Source: an uncultured Clostridia bacterium (GTDB lineage: Bacteria; Bacillota; Clostridia; TANB77; CAG-508). Taken from it: DNA of 37,727 bases. Position numbers and translations under genes: made by a program. A model generated the notes under the pieces. It made no database searches. It was not told where the DNA came from and saw only the letters and a program-made list of their open reading frames with translations. Positions 1 through 7,971 of this stretch are shown here, one piece after another (the first letter of the stretch is position 1; every line of letters begins with the position of its first letter). Location of the stretch: NCBI GenBank assembly GCA_944392085.1, contig CALXVN010000003.1:1-37727 (forward strand). Direction: 5' to 3'.

Positions 1-75
1 GTCCCCTGTTCAATACAGAGAACATTCCAAGTTAGTAGCCTAATTTATACTGTCCAACTTTTTGGGTTCAGTACA
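1..75 (+). mobile_element. Right end of an IS3-family (IS150-type) insertion sequence
   Basis: The top strand at 51-75 reads TGTCCAACTTTTTGGG then TTCAGTACA. Its reverse complement begins TGTACTGAACCC and runs into AAAAAGTTGGACA, the typical terminal inverted repeat of IS150-group IS3 elements. Its orientation puts the body of the element to the left, off the window, with the outer boundary at 75/76. Just inside it, at 2-43, lies the end of a transposase reading frame, as expected for these elements. No copy of the other end is visible here. The family match is from memory of IS150-type ends and was not searched. Confidence 0.75.
2..43 (+). CDS. IS3-family transposase OrfB (integrase core), last 13 codons
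   Basis: The open frame entering from the left edge encodes SPVQYREHSKLVA and stops at 41-43. The tail [M/L]SPVQYR.HS..A is the usual C-terminus of the DDE integrase-core OrfB protein of IS150-type IS3 elements. The stop lies 7 nt before the terminal inverted repeat, the normal arrangement. Only the C-terminal tip is present, so the catalytic residues and any defects of the gene cannot be judged. Confidence 0.7.
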   Translation, partial: SPVQYREHSKLVA

Positions 76-179
76 AAATATGAAACTACATCTTTTTTCT
101 ATATAAAATTTAAAGATAAATTATATGTTATATAAAGAATATATTTTCATGAATTTGATGTAAAACAAGGATTTAAAGA

Positions 180-1106
180 TTATACAGTATAATACATTCC
201 TTGATACAAATTATTTTTTCTTAAATATTTATCCAATCCATTCATAATCCACTTTTTGTGAGAGTTCCAACTTGGTGCAACTAATAAATCTTTTGGCGCA
301 TCACCAGAAATTCTATGAATAACTATATTAGGACTTATATGTGTTAAAATATATGCACAATTTTTAAAATATTCATTTAATTCTAATGGAATATACTTTC
401 CTTCTCTATATAGTTTTTCAAGCCCAGTATTTTTTACAATATAGCAAGAGTGTATTTTTAAGCCTTGGATTTTGTGCATATTAATAAAATTAGTTGTTTT
501 TTCTATATCTTCAATAGTTTCATTTGGTAATCCTACCATAATATGAGTTACAACATCAATATTATATTTATTTAAAAGTTCTACTGCTTTTGTAAAATCT
601 TCATTTGAGTAACACCTATTAATTAATTTTCCAGTTTTTTCATTTGCAGTTTGAAGACCAAGTTCTATACAAATGTAGTATTTATCAGCATAATTTTTTA
701 GTAGTTTAACAACACTTTCATTAATACAGTCTGGTCTAGTAGCTATCTCGAGTCCAACAATTCTATTATCAACTAAAGCAGAGTTATATTTTATCTTTAA
801 ATTTTCTATAGTATCATAGGTGTTAGTAAAATTTTGAAAATATGCTATAAATTTGTTTGCTCTTCTAGCTTTATAACTTTTAAAATAGTTTTCTACTTGT
901 TCAGTAATATTATCGGTTCTTTTTATGTGTTCTCCTGAACCTTGTTCACTACAAAAAATGCATCCACCAAATTCTTTACTTCCATCCCTGTTAGGACAAG
1001 TAAAGCTACCATCAATACAAATTTTTAAAGTTCGTTCACCAAATTTTTCTTTCAAATATTTATTTAAATGCTTATATCTTTCTATTTCTTCCATAATATA
1101 TAACAT
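180..1106 (-). CDS. Radical SAM protein, YhcC family (TIGR01212-like)
   Basis: A predicted [4Fe-4S]/S-adenosylmethionine enzyme of about 308 residues. The cysteines are C37, C49 and C52, in the spaced Cys-x11-Cys-x2-Cys arrangement that distinguishes the YhcC/TIGR01212 family from ordinary CxxxCxxC radical SAM proteins. They lie in the context DGSFTCPNRDG and GGCIFCSEQGSG. Further family motifs are LEIATRPDCI, IELGLQT and HIMVGLPNET. The substrate of this family is not firmly established; relatives include oxygen-independent and tRNA-modification-type enzymes. The start is uncertain. The ATG at 1106 has no SD and overlaps a TATAAT on the minus strand (1110-1105), so the ATG at 1094 (fifth codon, MEEIERYKH) may be the real, nearly leaderless, start. 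The gene is divergent from mraZ and unrelated to the dcw cluster. Confidence 0.85.
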   Translation of the reverse strand: MLYIMEEIERYKHLNKYLKEKFGERTLKICIDGSFTCPNRDGSKEFGGCIFCSEQGSGEHIKRTDNITEQVENYFKSYKARRANKFIAYFQNFTNTYDTIENLKIKYNSALVDNRIVGLEIATRPDCINESVVKLLKNYADKYYICIELGLQTANEKTGKLINRCYSNEDFTKAVELLNKYNIDVVTHIMVGLPNETIEDIEKTTNFINMHKIQGLKIHSCYIVKNTGLEKLYREGKYIPLELNEYFKNCAYILTHISPNIVIHRISGDAPKDLLVAPSWNSHKKWIMNGLDKYLRKNNLYQGMYYTV

Positions 1107-1281
1107 TATAGCATAAAATTAAAGCTATTGCTATAGTTTATGCAATAATAAATAGTTATGAATTGTAAACTATATATAATAGTATCATAAAACTTAATAT
1201 CAGAAATCTAGATATATGTATGTTTTTAGATTTATTTATTTTTTATTGTAATAAAAATATTAAAAAATTTTGCAAAAACAC

Positions 1282-1310
1282 TTGCATTTTATTAATTATT
1301 GTATTACAAT
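1282..1310 (+). promoter_or_regulatory. Promoter of mraZ and the dcw cluster
   Basis: TTGCAT (1282-1287), 17-bp spacer, TACAAT (1305-1310). The predicted transcript would start near 1317, immediately ahead of the repeated AAGTGG operator boxes and the mraZ SD. This is the only good sigma-A-like match in the 264-bp divergent region between the radical SAM gene and mraZ. The rest of that region (1107-1281) is AT-rich with no other feature I can support. Confidence 0.6.
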
Positions 1311-1317
1311 TTAATCG

Positions 1318-1343
1318 AAGTGGAGAGAAGTGGTTAAAAGTGG
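1318..1343 (+). promoter_or_regulatory. MraZ operator: three AAGTGG boxes, 10-bp period
   Basis: AAGTGG occurs at 1318-1323, 1328-1333 and 1338-1343, exactly one helical turn apart, between the predicted transcription start and the mraZ SD. MraZ is known to bind short TGG-containing direct repeats upstream of its own gene, so this is most likely the autoregulatory site for the cluster. The assignment combines the visible repeats with known MraZ biology. Confidence 0.75.
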
Positions 1344-1370
1344 TTAAAAAATGAGGAGGTGTGAAATAAA

Positions 1371-1802
1371 GTGCTTATCGGTGAATATGAACATTCTCTA
1401 GATGCAAAAGGCAGATTGATAATGCCAGCAAAAATAAGAGAAGATATAGGTGAAAAGTTCATAGTAACAAAAGGCCTTGATGGGTGCTTATTTGGATTTT
1501 CTCAAAATGAATGGAATAATTTCGAAGAAAAATTAAAAACACTTCCACTTACTAACAAAAATGCAAGAGATTTTGTAAGATTTTTCTTATCAGGTGCAAT
1601 AGAATGCGAAATAGACAAACAAGGAAGATTTCTTATTGCTAGTAACCTAAGAGAATATAGCAGTTTAGAAAAAGAAGCTGTAATAATAGGTGTAGGAACT
1701 AGAATTGAAATTTGGAATAAAGAAAAATGGAAAACTTACAATAGTGATGAAAATATTTCTGCTGATGAAATTGCAGAAAATATGACAATGCTTGGTATAT
1801 AA
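1371..1802 (+). CDS. mraZ: Transcriptional regulator MraZ
   Basis: A DNA-binding protein of 143 residues, the usual family length, with two AbrB-like SpoVT/MraZ domains. Each domain carries the signature DxxGR: DAKGR at 11-15 and DKQGR at 82-86. MraZ forms ring-shaped oligomers and controls the dcw cluster from repeats upstream of its own gene, which are present here at 1318-1343. The start is GTG at 1371, preceded by a strong AGGAGGTG SD (1354-1361). It is the first gene of the cluster, as is typical. Unusually, 390 bp of A-rich repeated sequence separate it from rsmH, where most genomes have only a few tens of bases. Confidence 0.95.
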   Translation: MLIGEYEHSLDAKGRLIMPAKIREDIGEKFIVTKGLDGCLFGFSQNEWNNFEEKLKTLPLTNKNARDFVRFFLSGAIECEIDKQGRFLIASNLREYSSLEKEAVIIGVGTRIEIWNKEKWKTYNSDENISADEIAENMTMLGI

Positions 1803-1819
1803 CTTTATAAAAAGTTTAT

Positions 1820-2120
1820 ATAAATTACTAAAGAAAAAATAATAAAATACAAAAGAATTTCTTTAATCCTCATTTGTTTAACAAAAGAAAAGTAAAAAAG
1901 TTACAAAAGATAAATATAACTAAAGAAAAAACAAGTAAATACTAAAGAAAAATAATTTAAATTAAAACAAAAGAGTTTTTAAAACAAAAGATATTTTATA
2001 TAAAGTTCCAAAAGATAAAATGTTGATTGTTTATACATAAAATTAAACCAATGATAAAATTAAAATAAACAAAAGAAGGACAAGCAAAAGATAAATAATT
2101 AAATATTAGATAACTAAAGA
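1820..2120 (+). repeat. A-rich spacer with about 12 ACWAAAGA direct repeats
   Basis: The mraZ-rsmH gap (1803-2192) has no plausible gene. Instead the motif AC(A/T)AAAGA, with minor variants, recurs on the plus strand near 1827, 1847, 1879, 1901, 1917, 1939, 1966, 1982, 2006, 2068, 2083 and 2111. Spacing is irregular, mostly 15-32 nt. Almost no G occurs outside the motif. One more copy (ACTAAAGA) lies near 3827 in the leader of the inserted cassette. The function is unknown. An array of binding sites in DNA or RNA is one possibility; compositional drift is another. Confidence 0.5.
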
Positions 2121-2125
2121 TATCT

Positions 2126-2161
2126 GCACACAGTTGGTATGTATATACCAACTGCTTGTGC
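2126..2161 (+). promoter_or_regulatory. Strong hairpin ahead of rsmH
   Basis: CAGTTGGTAT (2131-2140) pairs perfectly with ATACCAACTG (2145-2154) over a 4-nt loop, and GCACA (2126-2130) pairs with TGTGC (2157-2161) across a 2-nt bulge. No T-run follows, so it is not a standard terminator. It ends 19 nt before the rsmH SD and may be an RNA-stability, attenuation or protein-binding element. Confidence 0.55.
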
Positions 2162-2192
2162 TATAACAAAAAAAGCTTACGAGGTGTAATAA

Positions 2193-3123
2193 TTGGAATT
2201 TAATCATAAACCTGTTCTATTAAATGAATGCATAGAGGGATTAAAAATTAAGCCAGATGGGATTTATGTAGATGGAACACTTGGAGGAGCAGGTCATAGT
2301 GAGGAAATATTAAAAAAGTTATCAAATAAAGGAATCCTTATTGGAATTGATAGAGATGAAGAAGCATTAAATGCTGCAAAGAAAAGACTATCAAAATACA
2401 ATAATGTTAAATATATTCATGGAAATCATGATGAAATTGATAAATTACTTTTTCAAATTGGAATAGAAAAAGTAGATGGAATTTTACTTGATTTAGGAGT
2501 TTCATCATATCAATTAGATGAAAAAAATAGAGGATTTAGCTATATACGGAAATGCTAAGCTAGATATGAGAATGGATAGAACAGAAGAGTTGACAGCAGA
2601 AAAAGTAGTTAATGAATATTCAGAAGAAGAACTTTCAAGAATAATTTTCCAGTATGGAGAAGAACATTTTGCAAAGATAATTGCAAAAAATATATGTGCT
2701 AAAAGAAATATTAAGAAAATAGAGACAACAGAAGAATTAGTAGATATAATAAAAAATTCAATACCAAAATCTAAACAAAATGATGGACATCCTGCTAAAA
2801 GAACATTTCAAGCTATTAGAATTGAAGTAAATAACGAGTTAAAACCACTTTATGATACAACATTAACTGCAATTAAATTATTAAAAGAAAATGGACGTTT
2901 AGCAATTATAACATTCCATTCATTAGAAGATAGAGCAGTAAAAGAAGCATTTATAGAAGCACAAGGGAAATGTACATGTCCAAAAGATTTACCTTATTGT
3001 GTATGTAATTATAAAACTTATGGCAAAATTATTACTAAAAAGCCAATAATACCAACTAGAGAAGAACAAGAAGAAAATTCGAGAAGCAAAAGTGCAAAAT
3101 TAAGAATTTTTGAAAGAAAATAA
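2193..3123 (+). CDS. rsmH: 16S rRNA (cytosine(1402)-N(4))-methyltransferase RsmH, single-base frameshift
   Basis: RsmH (MraW) methylates N4 of C1402 in 16S rRNA using SAM. The first frame starts at TTG 2193, after SD GAGGTG (2181-2186), and shows KPVLLNECI, the SAM site GTLGGAGHS (28-36) and [13 protein letters not shown]. It stops at 2556-2558 after FSYIRKC. The rest follows in the +1 frame to 3123 with [33 protein letters not shown] and a [10 protein letters not shown] region. Removing one G of CGG at 2547-2549 gives [14 protein letters not shown], colinear with normal RsmH, for about 309 residues, the family length. Either this is a sequencing error or real mutation, or the ribosome shifts frame at the rare CGG codon. 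The second frame has its own ATG at 2518 but lacks the SAM-binding half. Confidence 0.85.
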
Positions 3124-3147
3124 CCAAAAGAGAGGTGAGAATAACTT

Positions 3148-3657
3148 ATGGCAAACAATAGGTATGGCAGATACCAATACGAAACTAGCCCAAGAAAACT
3201 AGAGCCAGAATATGAGCCGATTAAAAGGTCATATCCTAAAAAAAAGACTACTACTGTTAGAAAAAAAGAAAGTAAAAAACAAGCTAAAAGAAGTTTAAAA
3301 GCTCAAGTAAAAGTAGTAGTATATATTGCTTTAATATTTGCTAGTTTGCTTGTTATAAGTTATAGAAACTCACAAATAAATGAGAAATTTAATTCAAATG
3401 CAGCTTTAAAAACAAAGCTTGCATCAATAGAAAAAGAAAATGAGCAACTAAAAGTAAATTTAGAAAATAGCTTGAATTTATCGAACATAGAAAAAACAGC
3501 TAAAGAAAAATTGGGAATGCAGAAATTAGATAGTACGCAAAAAGTGTATGTAAGTTTGGATAAAAAAGATTATGTAGAACCTGCAAGCGAAGAGGTTGTT
3601 ATAGAAGAAGATACAAATTGGTTCCAAAAACTATTAAATACATTATTAGGAAAGTAA
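3148..3657 (+). CDS. ftsL: Cell division protein FtsL-like (septum formation initiator family)
   Basis: A 169-residue bitopic membrane protein. The N-terminal cytoplasmic tail (about 1-52) is rich in Lys/Arg, one transmembrane helix spans about 53-71 (VKVVVYIALIFASLLVISY), and a coiled coil follows (about 78-118) ending in the LGMQKL motif shared by FtsL/DivIC proteins. FtsL forms a periplasmic complex with DivIB and DivIC that activates septal FtsW and the transpeptidase. The position directly after rsmH is diagnostic, because sequence identity in this family is low. The SD is AGAGGTGAG. The C-terminus KLLNTLLGK, the stop and the following terminator are repeated at 7941-8010 after the inserted cassette. 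Confidence 0.85.
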   Translation: MANNRYGRYQYETSPRKLEPEYEPIKRSYPKKKTTTVRKKESKKQAKRSLKAQVKVVVYIALIFASLLVISYRNSQINEKFNSNAALKTKLASIEKENEQLKVNLENSLNLSNIEKTAKEKLGMQKLDSTQKVYVSLDKKDYVEPASEEVVIEEDTNWFQKLLNTLLGK

Positions 3658-3694
3658 AAGACTAAAGTATATGAAAATATTTTAGTCTTTTTTT
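3657..3694 (+). terminator. Rho-independent terminator after ftsL
   Basis: AAAGACTAAA (3657-3666) pairs with TTTAGTCTTT (3681-3690), followed by four more T. It begins at the last base of the ftsL stop codon. Terminating here is unusual, because the transpeptidase gene normally continues the same transcript. A near-identical terminator occurs at 7971-8010. Confidence 0.75.
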
Positions 3695-3764
3695 GGTAGA
3701 AAGTTATTGGATAATTATTTTAATAAAAATTATATAGTGACCAGAATAAAATTAAACAAATTGC

Positions 3765-3793
3765 TTGACAGTAAAAGTAAATAATAATATACT
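3765..3793 (+). promoter_or_regulatory. Strong promoter of the inserted cassette
   Basis: Consensus TTGACA (3765-3770), 17-bp spacer and TATACT (3788-3793): the best -35 box in the window. It lies between the ftsL terminator and the first ORF of the cassette, leaving a leader of about 100 nt. The cassette therefore appears to be transcribed independently of the dcw genes. Confidence 0.65.
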
Positions 3794-3901
3794 AAAATCA
3801 AAATATGAGATATATAAATATAAGAAACTAAAGATACTTATGTAGGTAAATTATATATTTAATAAAGTGAAAAATTAAATATATAATATGCGGAGGATAA
3901 A

Positions 3902-4498
3902 ATGGATAAAAAGGATGAAATTATTGATTATTTAATTAAATTTTTAAAAGGCGAAGATTCTGTTCGTTTTAGTGATGGAAGCGGGGCAAAAGGTAGAGGT
4001 AGATTAAATAGTAGATTTGAATTATCAAATAGAATGTTATTTGACAATAATTTAGTAACTACAATAAATGGAGTGACTAAAGTAGCACCAGAAATATACG
4101 AAAGAATTTCTCAATTAGAAGATAGAAAAGAAATTATATTTTCAGCGCTAAAAGGCAAATATAATGACAAAAGAACTGAGTTAGCTAGAAAAATTTTTGA
4201 TTACAATCCACTTGCATTTTTATCTAAGGAAGAAATAAGAGAAATTTTAACACCAGAAAAGGTAGAAGAATTAAATTTAAGAAGTTCAAGTGTAGAAAGT
4301 TTAATAAGAGCAACTGGAGAGATAGAAAAATATTTAAATTCAAAAACTTTACATGGCTTAAGGTTATCAAATTATAGTATATCAAAATTAATAGAAGAAA
4401 CTGGAGATATAGAAAGATATTTAAAGCCCGAAATAATAAAAGATGTAGATTACTATGGGGAATATTTTGTACGGCGGACATGTAGCCTATTTAATTAA
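3902..4498 (+). CDS. N-terminal part of a 29-residue-repeat protein, probably split from the next ORF
   Basis: 198 residues, ATG with a good SD (GGAGG near 3892). I recognise no named domain in the first 120 residues. From about residue 120 two 29-residue units appear: EIEKYLNSKT...ISKLIEETG, then DIERYLKPEI...DYYGEYFV. The consensus is [hydrophobic]xxLIxxTGxIEQYLTxE. The same repeat continues at once in the +1 frame of the next ORF, which overlaps it by 44 nt, so both were very likely one gene of about 1,200 residues. The last residues after EYFV (RRTCSLFN) look out of frame. The break falls between 4454 and 4485, where two imperfect 16-nt copies sit side by side. It could still be a genuine two-gene arrangement. 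Its function is unknown. Confidence 0.7.
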   Translation: MDKKDEIIDYLIKFLKGEDSVRFSDGSGAKGRGRLNSRFELSNRMLFDNNLVTTINGVTKVAPEIYERISQLEDRKEIIFSALKGKYNDKRTELARKIFDYNPLAFLSKEEIREILTPEKVEELNLRSSSVESLIRATGEIEKYLNSKTLHGLRLSNYSISKLIEETGDIERYLKPEIIKDVDYYGEYFVRRTCSLFN

Positions 4499-7400
4499 AA
4501 AAACAGGGAAAATCGAACAATATTTGACAAAAGAAAATGTAAGAGCATTTGATATAGGAACTGAACAAATAGTAGAATTAATAGAATCAACAGGGAAAAT
4601 CGAACAATATTTGACAAAAGAAAAAATACAAGAATTTGGTATACTTTCAGAATACATAGTTAGATTAATAAAAGATACTGGTAATGCAGAAAAATACCTA
4701 GATAAAATGGTATTTGGATTATATAGAGAAGATATAGTAGAATTAATAAAGGCCACTGGAAATATAGAAAAGTATTTAACAAAAGAATATAAAGATAGGT
4801 TTTTATTTTTTCCTGACCACATAGTAGAGCTAATAAAAGCAACGGGCAAAATCGAACAATATTTGACAAAAGAATATATAGAAGACTTAGAATTAGATGG
4901 TTATTATGTTATTGAATTAATCGAAGCAACAGGCAAAATAGAACAATTTATAACTCCTGAAATAGTAGAAGCAGCAAGGCTAGATAGCCACGAAATACGT
5001 AAACTAATAGAAAAATCAGGAAGAATAAAACAATGCTTGACACCCGAAATAATAGAAATAGCAGATATGGATGGAGAATATATAGTAAGATTATTATTTG
5101 GCCGATATGAACAAAAACTTGCTGATTTTATTGATAATGAAATAGAAAATGGAACAATTGATGCAGGACGAATAATTAAAATGTCCGAAAATATTGAAGA
5201 ATTTAAAAATTCAAATTCAGGCAGATTGTCAAGAGTTTCACAAGAAATTGCATTTCAAATATATAATTTACCAGAAGAAGAACAAGATAAGGTAATAGAA
5301 AGCATAAAAAATATATATTTAACAACAAATTTACCAACATTTGCACAAAATTTTCTTGTATTCAAGCAAATGCATCCAGAATTAATGGGAGTCGATAATG
5401 CATTATTTAGTGATAGCTCTTATGGAAATATCCCATCATTAAGTAAGGCTTCTCCAATTCAAAGAAATCATATCATATTTTCTGATTTACTAAGGATAAA
5501 TATTGAATCAAATAGTAGAAATTTAAGAGATTATTTGTTAATTATAGAAAATGGTGACAGATTGTTTAATATGTTTAAAGTCGGACAATTACAAATAGAT
5601 GAGAATTTAGCAGAAGATGATAGAAAGGCATTAGAAAAATATAGAGATATTTTAAATACTTTATATAACCAAACTAGTAAAGGAAAAAGAGCAGGAGGAA
5701 GAGTAAATTCTAAAAATTTAGGAGAAGATTTAAAAGAATTAGAAAGCTTATTTTCTTCCGATACAAAGATACAAAGAAGTTTACCAGATAGAATAATAAG
5801 AATGTTTGGATATTGGGCTGGGTTAAAAGATTTTGAGCAGGCTAAGAAAATAATAGAAGAAATACCAAAAGAAGCAGATAAAAGAAATAGAGATGCAGCT
5901 AAAAAAGGAGAGTTTGTTTTAAGAGAAGGAGATTTTGTAAAAGGAATTGAAAATACTGAATATTTTCCTTCAATGTTACAAAATGGAGTTGTAGCTAAAG
6001 ACTATTTAGGACAAAATTCAAAAAGTGATGGTACACCACTTGACATGGATGTAGAACTTATTGGAAATAATGCCCAAATAAATGTAGCTTCTTCATATAC
6101 AAATACAGAATCACATAAAAGAAAACTTGGAAAGATTGTTATTGTAATAAAAAATGATGGTAGTTTTGTAGAAACAAGAAATAAACAACGAACAGATGAA
6201 GTAGCTGTACAAGAAGTAATAAGGGATAAAACAAAAAAAGAATATTTCTCTAATTCAGGTAATTTATATGGTATAAGAACAGGAATAGGTTCAACTAATA
6301 TAAGTTATATTATAGTAGACAATTATAAAGAAAGACTAGGATTAGAAATTGCGATGAATGGATTTTACATTCCTATAGTAGATGAAACAGGAAACTTATT
6401 ATTTACTCCAGAAATGTATGATGAAATTAGAAGAAGAATGCAAGGAATGAGTTATTATGGTATAACTGAATTTGAAGTAGATGCATCAGCAAGAAATGAA
6501 GGTACAGAAAAAATTACTGAACTGGTAGAAAAAAATAAAGAGCTTACAAGTAGTAAAAGAAACATGGTATTGCAAACATTAAAAAAAGCTATAGAAGCAT
6601 GTGGATTTTTAATGTCTGATAAACGAACTTTGGATTTATTGCCAGGTATTGTAGAAGTAATAGATACAGGCTCAACAGGAAGAGGAACAAATGAATTTGG
6701 AGAAGGAGATTTCGACTTTATGGTTAGATTAGATAACAAAGTACTTCAAAATCCTGAACAAATTAAGCAAGGAATAAAAAGAGTGCTATCTGCTACATCT
6801 AAGCCTGAAGAAGAAGTGGTTACTGGTAATGGTGACTTTAGATACAAAGGAGTTGCTATACAAGGTCTTGCAGATAAAATTGATTTGGATTTAACATTTG
6901 TACAGAGAACTGATGAAATAGAATATACAACAGAAGAATGTATAGCAGATCGATTAGAAACAATAAAAAGAAATAATCCAGAAGACTATAAATATGTGGT
7001 TGCAAATATATTGCTTGCAAAAAAAGTTTTAAAAACAGAAGGAACATATAAGAAAAAAAGTGCACCAAGTCCAAAAGAGGGAGAAAGCGATACAAGAGGA
7101 GGACTAGGAGCTGTAGGAATAGAAAATTGGATATTACAAAATGGCGGTTCTTTTGAAAAGGCTGCAAGAGATTTTTTAAGTGTTTCAAGAACATGTAACA
7201 ATTTAGATGAATTTAGAGCTAAATATGCAATATGGGATTTTGGAGAAAATTATATGTCAGGAGATAATTATCCTCATGATAATTTTGTAAACAATATGAG
7301 TGAACAAGGCTATGAAAAAATGAGAAAAGCATTAGAGGACTATATAAAAGCAATAGAACTAGAAGGAGCTAATGATACTGAAAAGAAAGGTTTAGGAGAA

Positions 7401-7505
7401 ATTGTACAAGAGGATATGAGTGTATTAAATGATACTACGTATATGATATCAGTAGAAAATTTATTAGCTAAAGCAAGGCGGACAAGAAGTATCAAGATAA
7501 AATGA
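4455..7505 (+). CDS. Large repeat protein with a C-terminal DNA polymerase beta-type nucleotidyltransferase domain
   Basis: 1016 residues. Residues 9-220 are about seven repeats, mostly of 29 residues, with TG at 17/18, 46/47, 75/76, 101/102, 130/131 and 159/160. Residues about 230-700 are a region I cannot assign, with the conserved-looking segments EYFPSMLQNGVV, SDGTPLDMDVEL and LLFTPEMYDEIRRRMQG. From about 715 a nucleotidyltransferase core is visible: G739-S740 and TGRGT, then D752-F-D754, then a candidate third carboxylate in KIDLDLTF (D810/D812). The following GGLGAVGIENWILQNGGSFEKA resembles the G-x-x-G...E...GSFE element after the catalytic core of archaeal-type CCA-adding enzymes. 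Adenylation, nucleotide-second-messenger or RNA-tailing activity are all possible; no substrate can be inferred. The last residues ARRTRSIKIK may be out of frame: another frame gives KKYQDKMKG ending at 7511. Confidence 0.75.
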   Translation: MGNILYGGHVAYLIKKTGKIEQYLTKENVRAFDIGTEQIVELIESTGKIEQYLTKEKIQEFGILSEYIVRLIKDTGNAEKYLDKMVFGLYREDIVELIKATGNIEKYLTKEYKDRFLFFPDHIVELIKATGKIEQYLTKEYIEDLELDGYYVIELIEATGKIEQFITPEIVEAARLDSHEIRKLIEKSGRIKQCLTPEIIEIADMDGEYIVRLLFGRYEQKLADFIDNEIENGTIDAGRIIKMSENIEEFKNSNSGRLSRVSQEIAFQIYNLPEEEQDKVIESIKNIYLTTNLPTFAQNFLVFKQMHPELMGVDNALFSDSSYGNIPSLSKASPIQRNHIIFSDLLRINIESNSRNLRDYLLIIENGDRLFNMFKVGQLQIDENLAEDDRKALEKYRDILNTLYNQTSKGKRAGGRVNSKNLGEDLKELESLFSSDTKIQRSLPDRIIRMFGYWAGLKDFEQAKKIIEEIPKEADKRNRDAAKKGEFVLREGDFVKGIENTEYFPSMLQNGVVAKDYLGQNSKSDGTPLDMDVELIGNNAQINVASSYTNTESHKRKLGKIVIVIKNDGSFVETRNKQRTDEVAVQEVIRDKTKKEYFSNSGNLYGIRTGIGSTNISYIIVDNYKERLGLEIAMNGFYIPIVDETGNLLFTPEMYDEIRRRMQGMSYYGITEFEVDASARNEGTEKITELVEKNKELTSSKRNMVLQTLKKAIEACGFLMSDKRTLDLLPGIVEVIDTGSTGRGTNEFGEGDFDFMVRLDNKVLQNPEQIKQGIKRVLSATSKPEEEVVTGNGDFRYKGVAIQGLADKIDLDLTFVQRTDEIEYTTEECIADRLETIKRNNPEDYKYVVANILLAKKVLKTEGTYKKKSAPSPKEGESDTRGGLGAVGIENWILQNGGSFEKAARDFLSVSRTCNNLDEFRAKYAIWDFGENYMSGDNYPHDNFVNNMSEQGYEKMRKALEDYIKAIELEGANDTEKKGLGEIVQEDMSVLNDTTYMISVENLLAKARRTRSIKIK

Positions 7506-7521
7506 AAGGGTAAGATATATA

Positions 7522-7971
7522 ATGGAGAATATTGAATTTAGTAATGCCTGCTATGAAGTTTTAGAAATTTTAAAATATATAAAAGCAGAAGATTTATTAA
7601 AAATTCCTAAAGAAGAAATACAAATTCTAAAGAATAATGCTAATTATAACCATAATTTTATTTATGATTCTAAAAAAAATATAAAAGAACAAGAAGTTTC
7701 TAAAATGGCAAAAGGAATAATAGCTGTATATTTCTATAAGTATACAGCTTCTGAAAAACAAAAAGAAAAAATAAGGTTAAAACAAGAAAATGATTTAAAA
7801 CTAAAACAAGGAGAAAATTATTCATATAATGAAATGTTTAAACGAAAAATAAAACAAGAACCTGCAATACCAAATACAGAGTTTAAGCTTATAGAATATA
7901 AACCAGAAAAATGGTATATGATAGTAATAAGCAAAATAAAAAAATTATTTAACTCATTGTTAGGAAAGTAA
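7522..7971 (+). CDS. Hypothetical protein, third ORF of the inserted cassette
   Basis: 149 residues, highly charged, with no signal peptide or clear transmembrane segment. It begins with an amphipathic stretch (FSNACYEVLEILKYIKAEDL) followed by IPKEEI, then EQEVSKMAKGIIAVYFYKYTA, then a Lys/Glu-rich helical middle. I have a general impression that similar small proteins are common in uncultured gut Clostridia, but I cannot name a family or function. It lies 16 nt after the nucleotidyltransferase ORF, behind a weak SD, so it is probably co-transcribed. Its C-terminus KLFNSLLGK, its stop and the following terminator closely match the end of ftsL (KLLNTLLGK), so its 3' end may derive from ftsL, or the reverse. 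Confidence 0.7.
   Translation: MENIEFSNACYEVLEILKYIKAEDLLKIPKEEIQILKNNANYNHNFIYDSKKNIKEQEVSKMAKGIIAVYFYKYTASEKQKEKIRLKQENDLKLKQGENYSYNEMFKRKIKQEPAIPNTEFKLIEYKPEKWYMIVISKIKKLFNSLLGK

Noticed and set aside
2521-2527. A7 run as the cause of the rsmH frameshift
   Set aside because: The conserved RGFSY, encoded after the A7, is in the first frame, so the shift must occur later, near 2547-2549.
4317-5100. Regularly spaced repeats that could suggest a CRISPR array
   Set aside because: The units are 87 nt (29 codons), all in frame, degenerate at DNA level and encode a protein repeat. There are no unique spacers between identical repeats.
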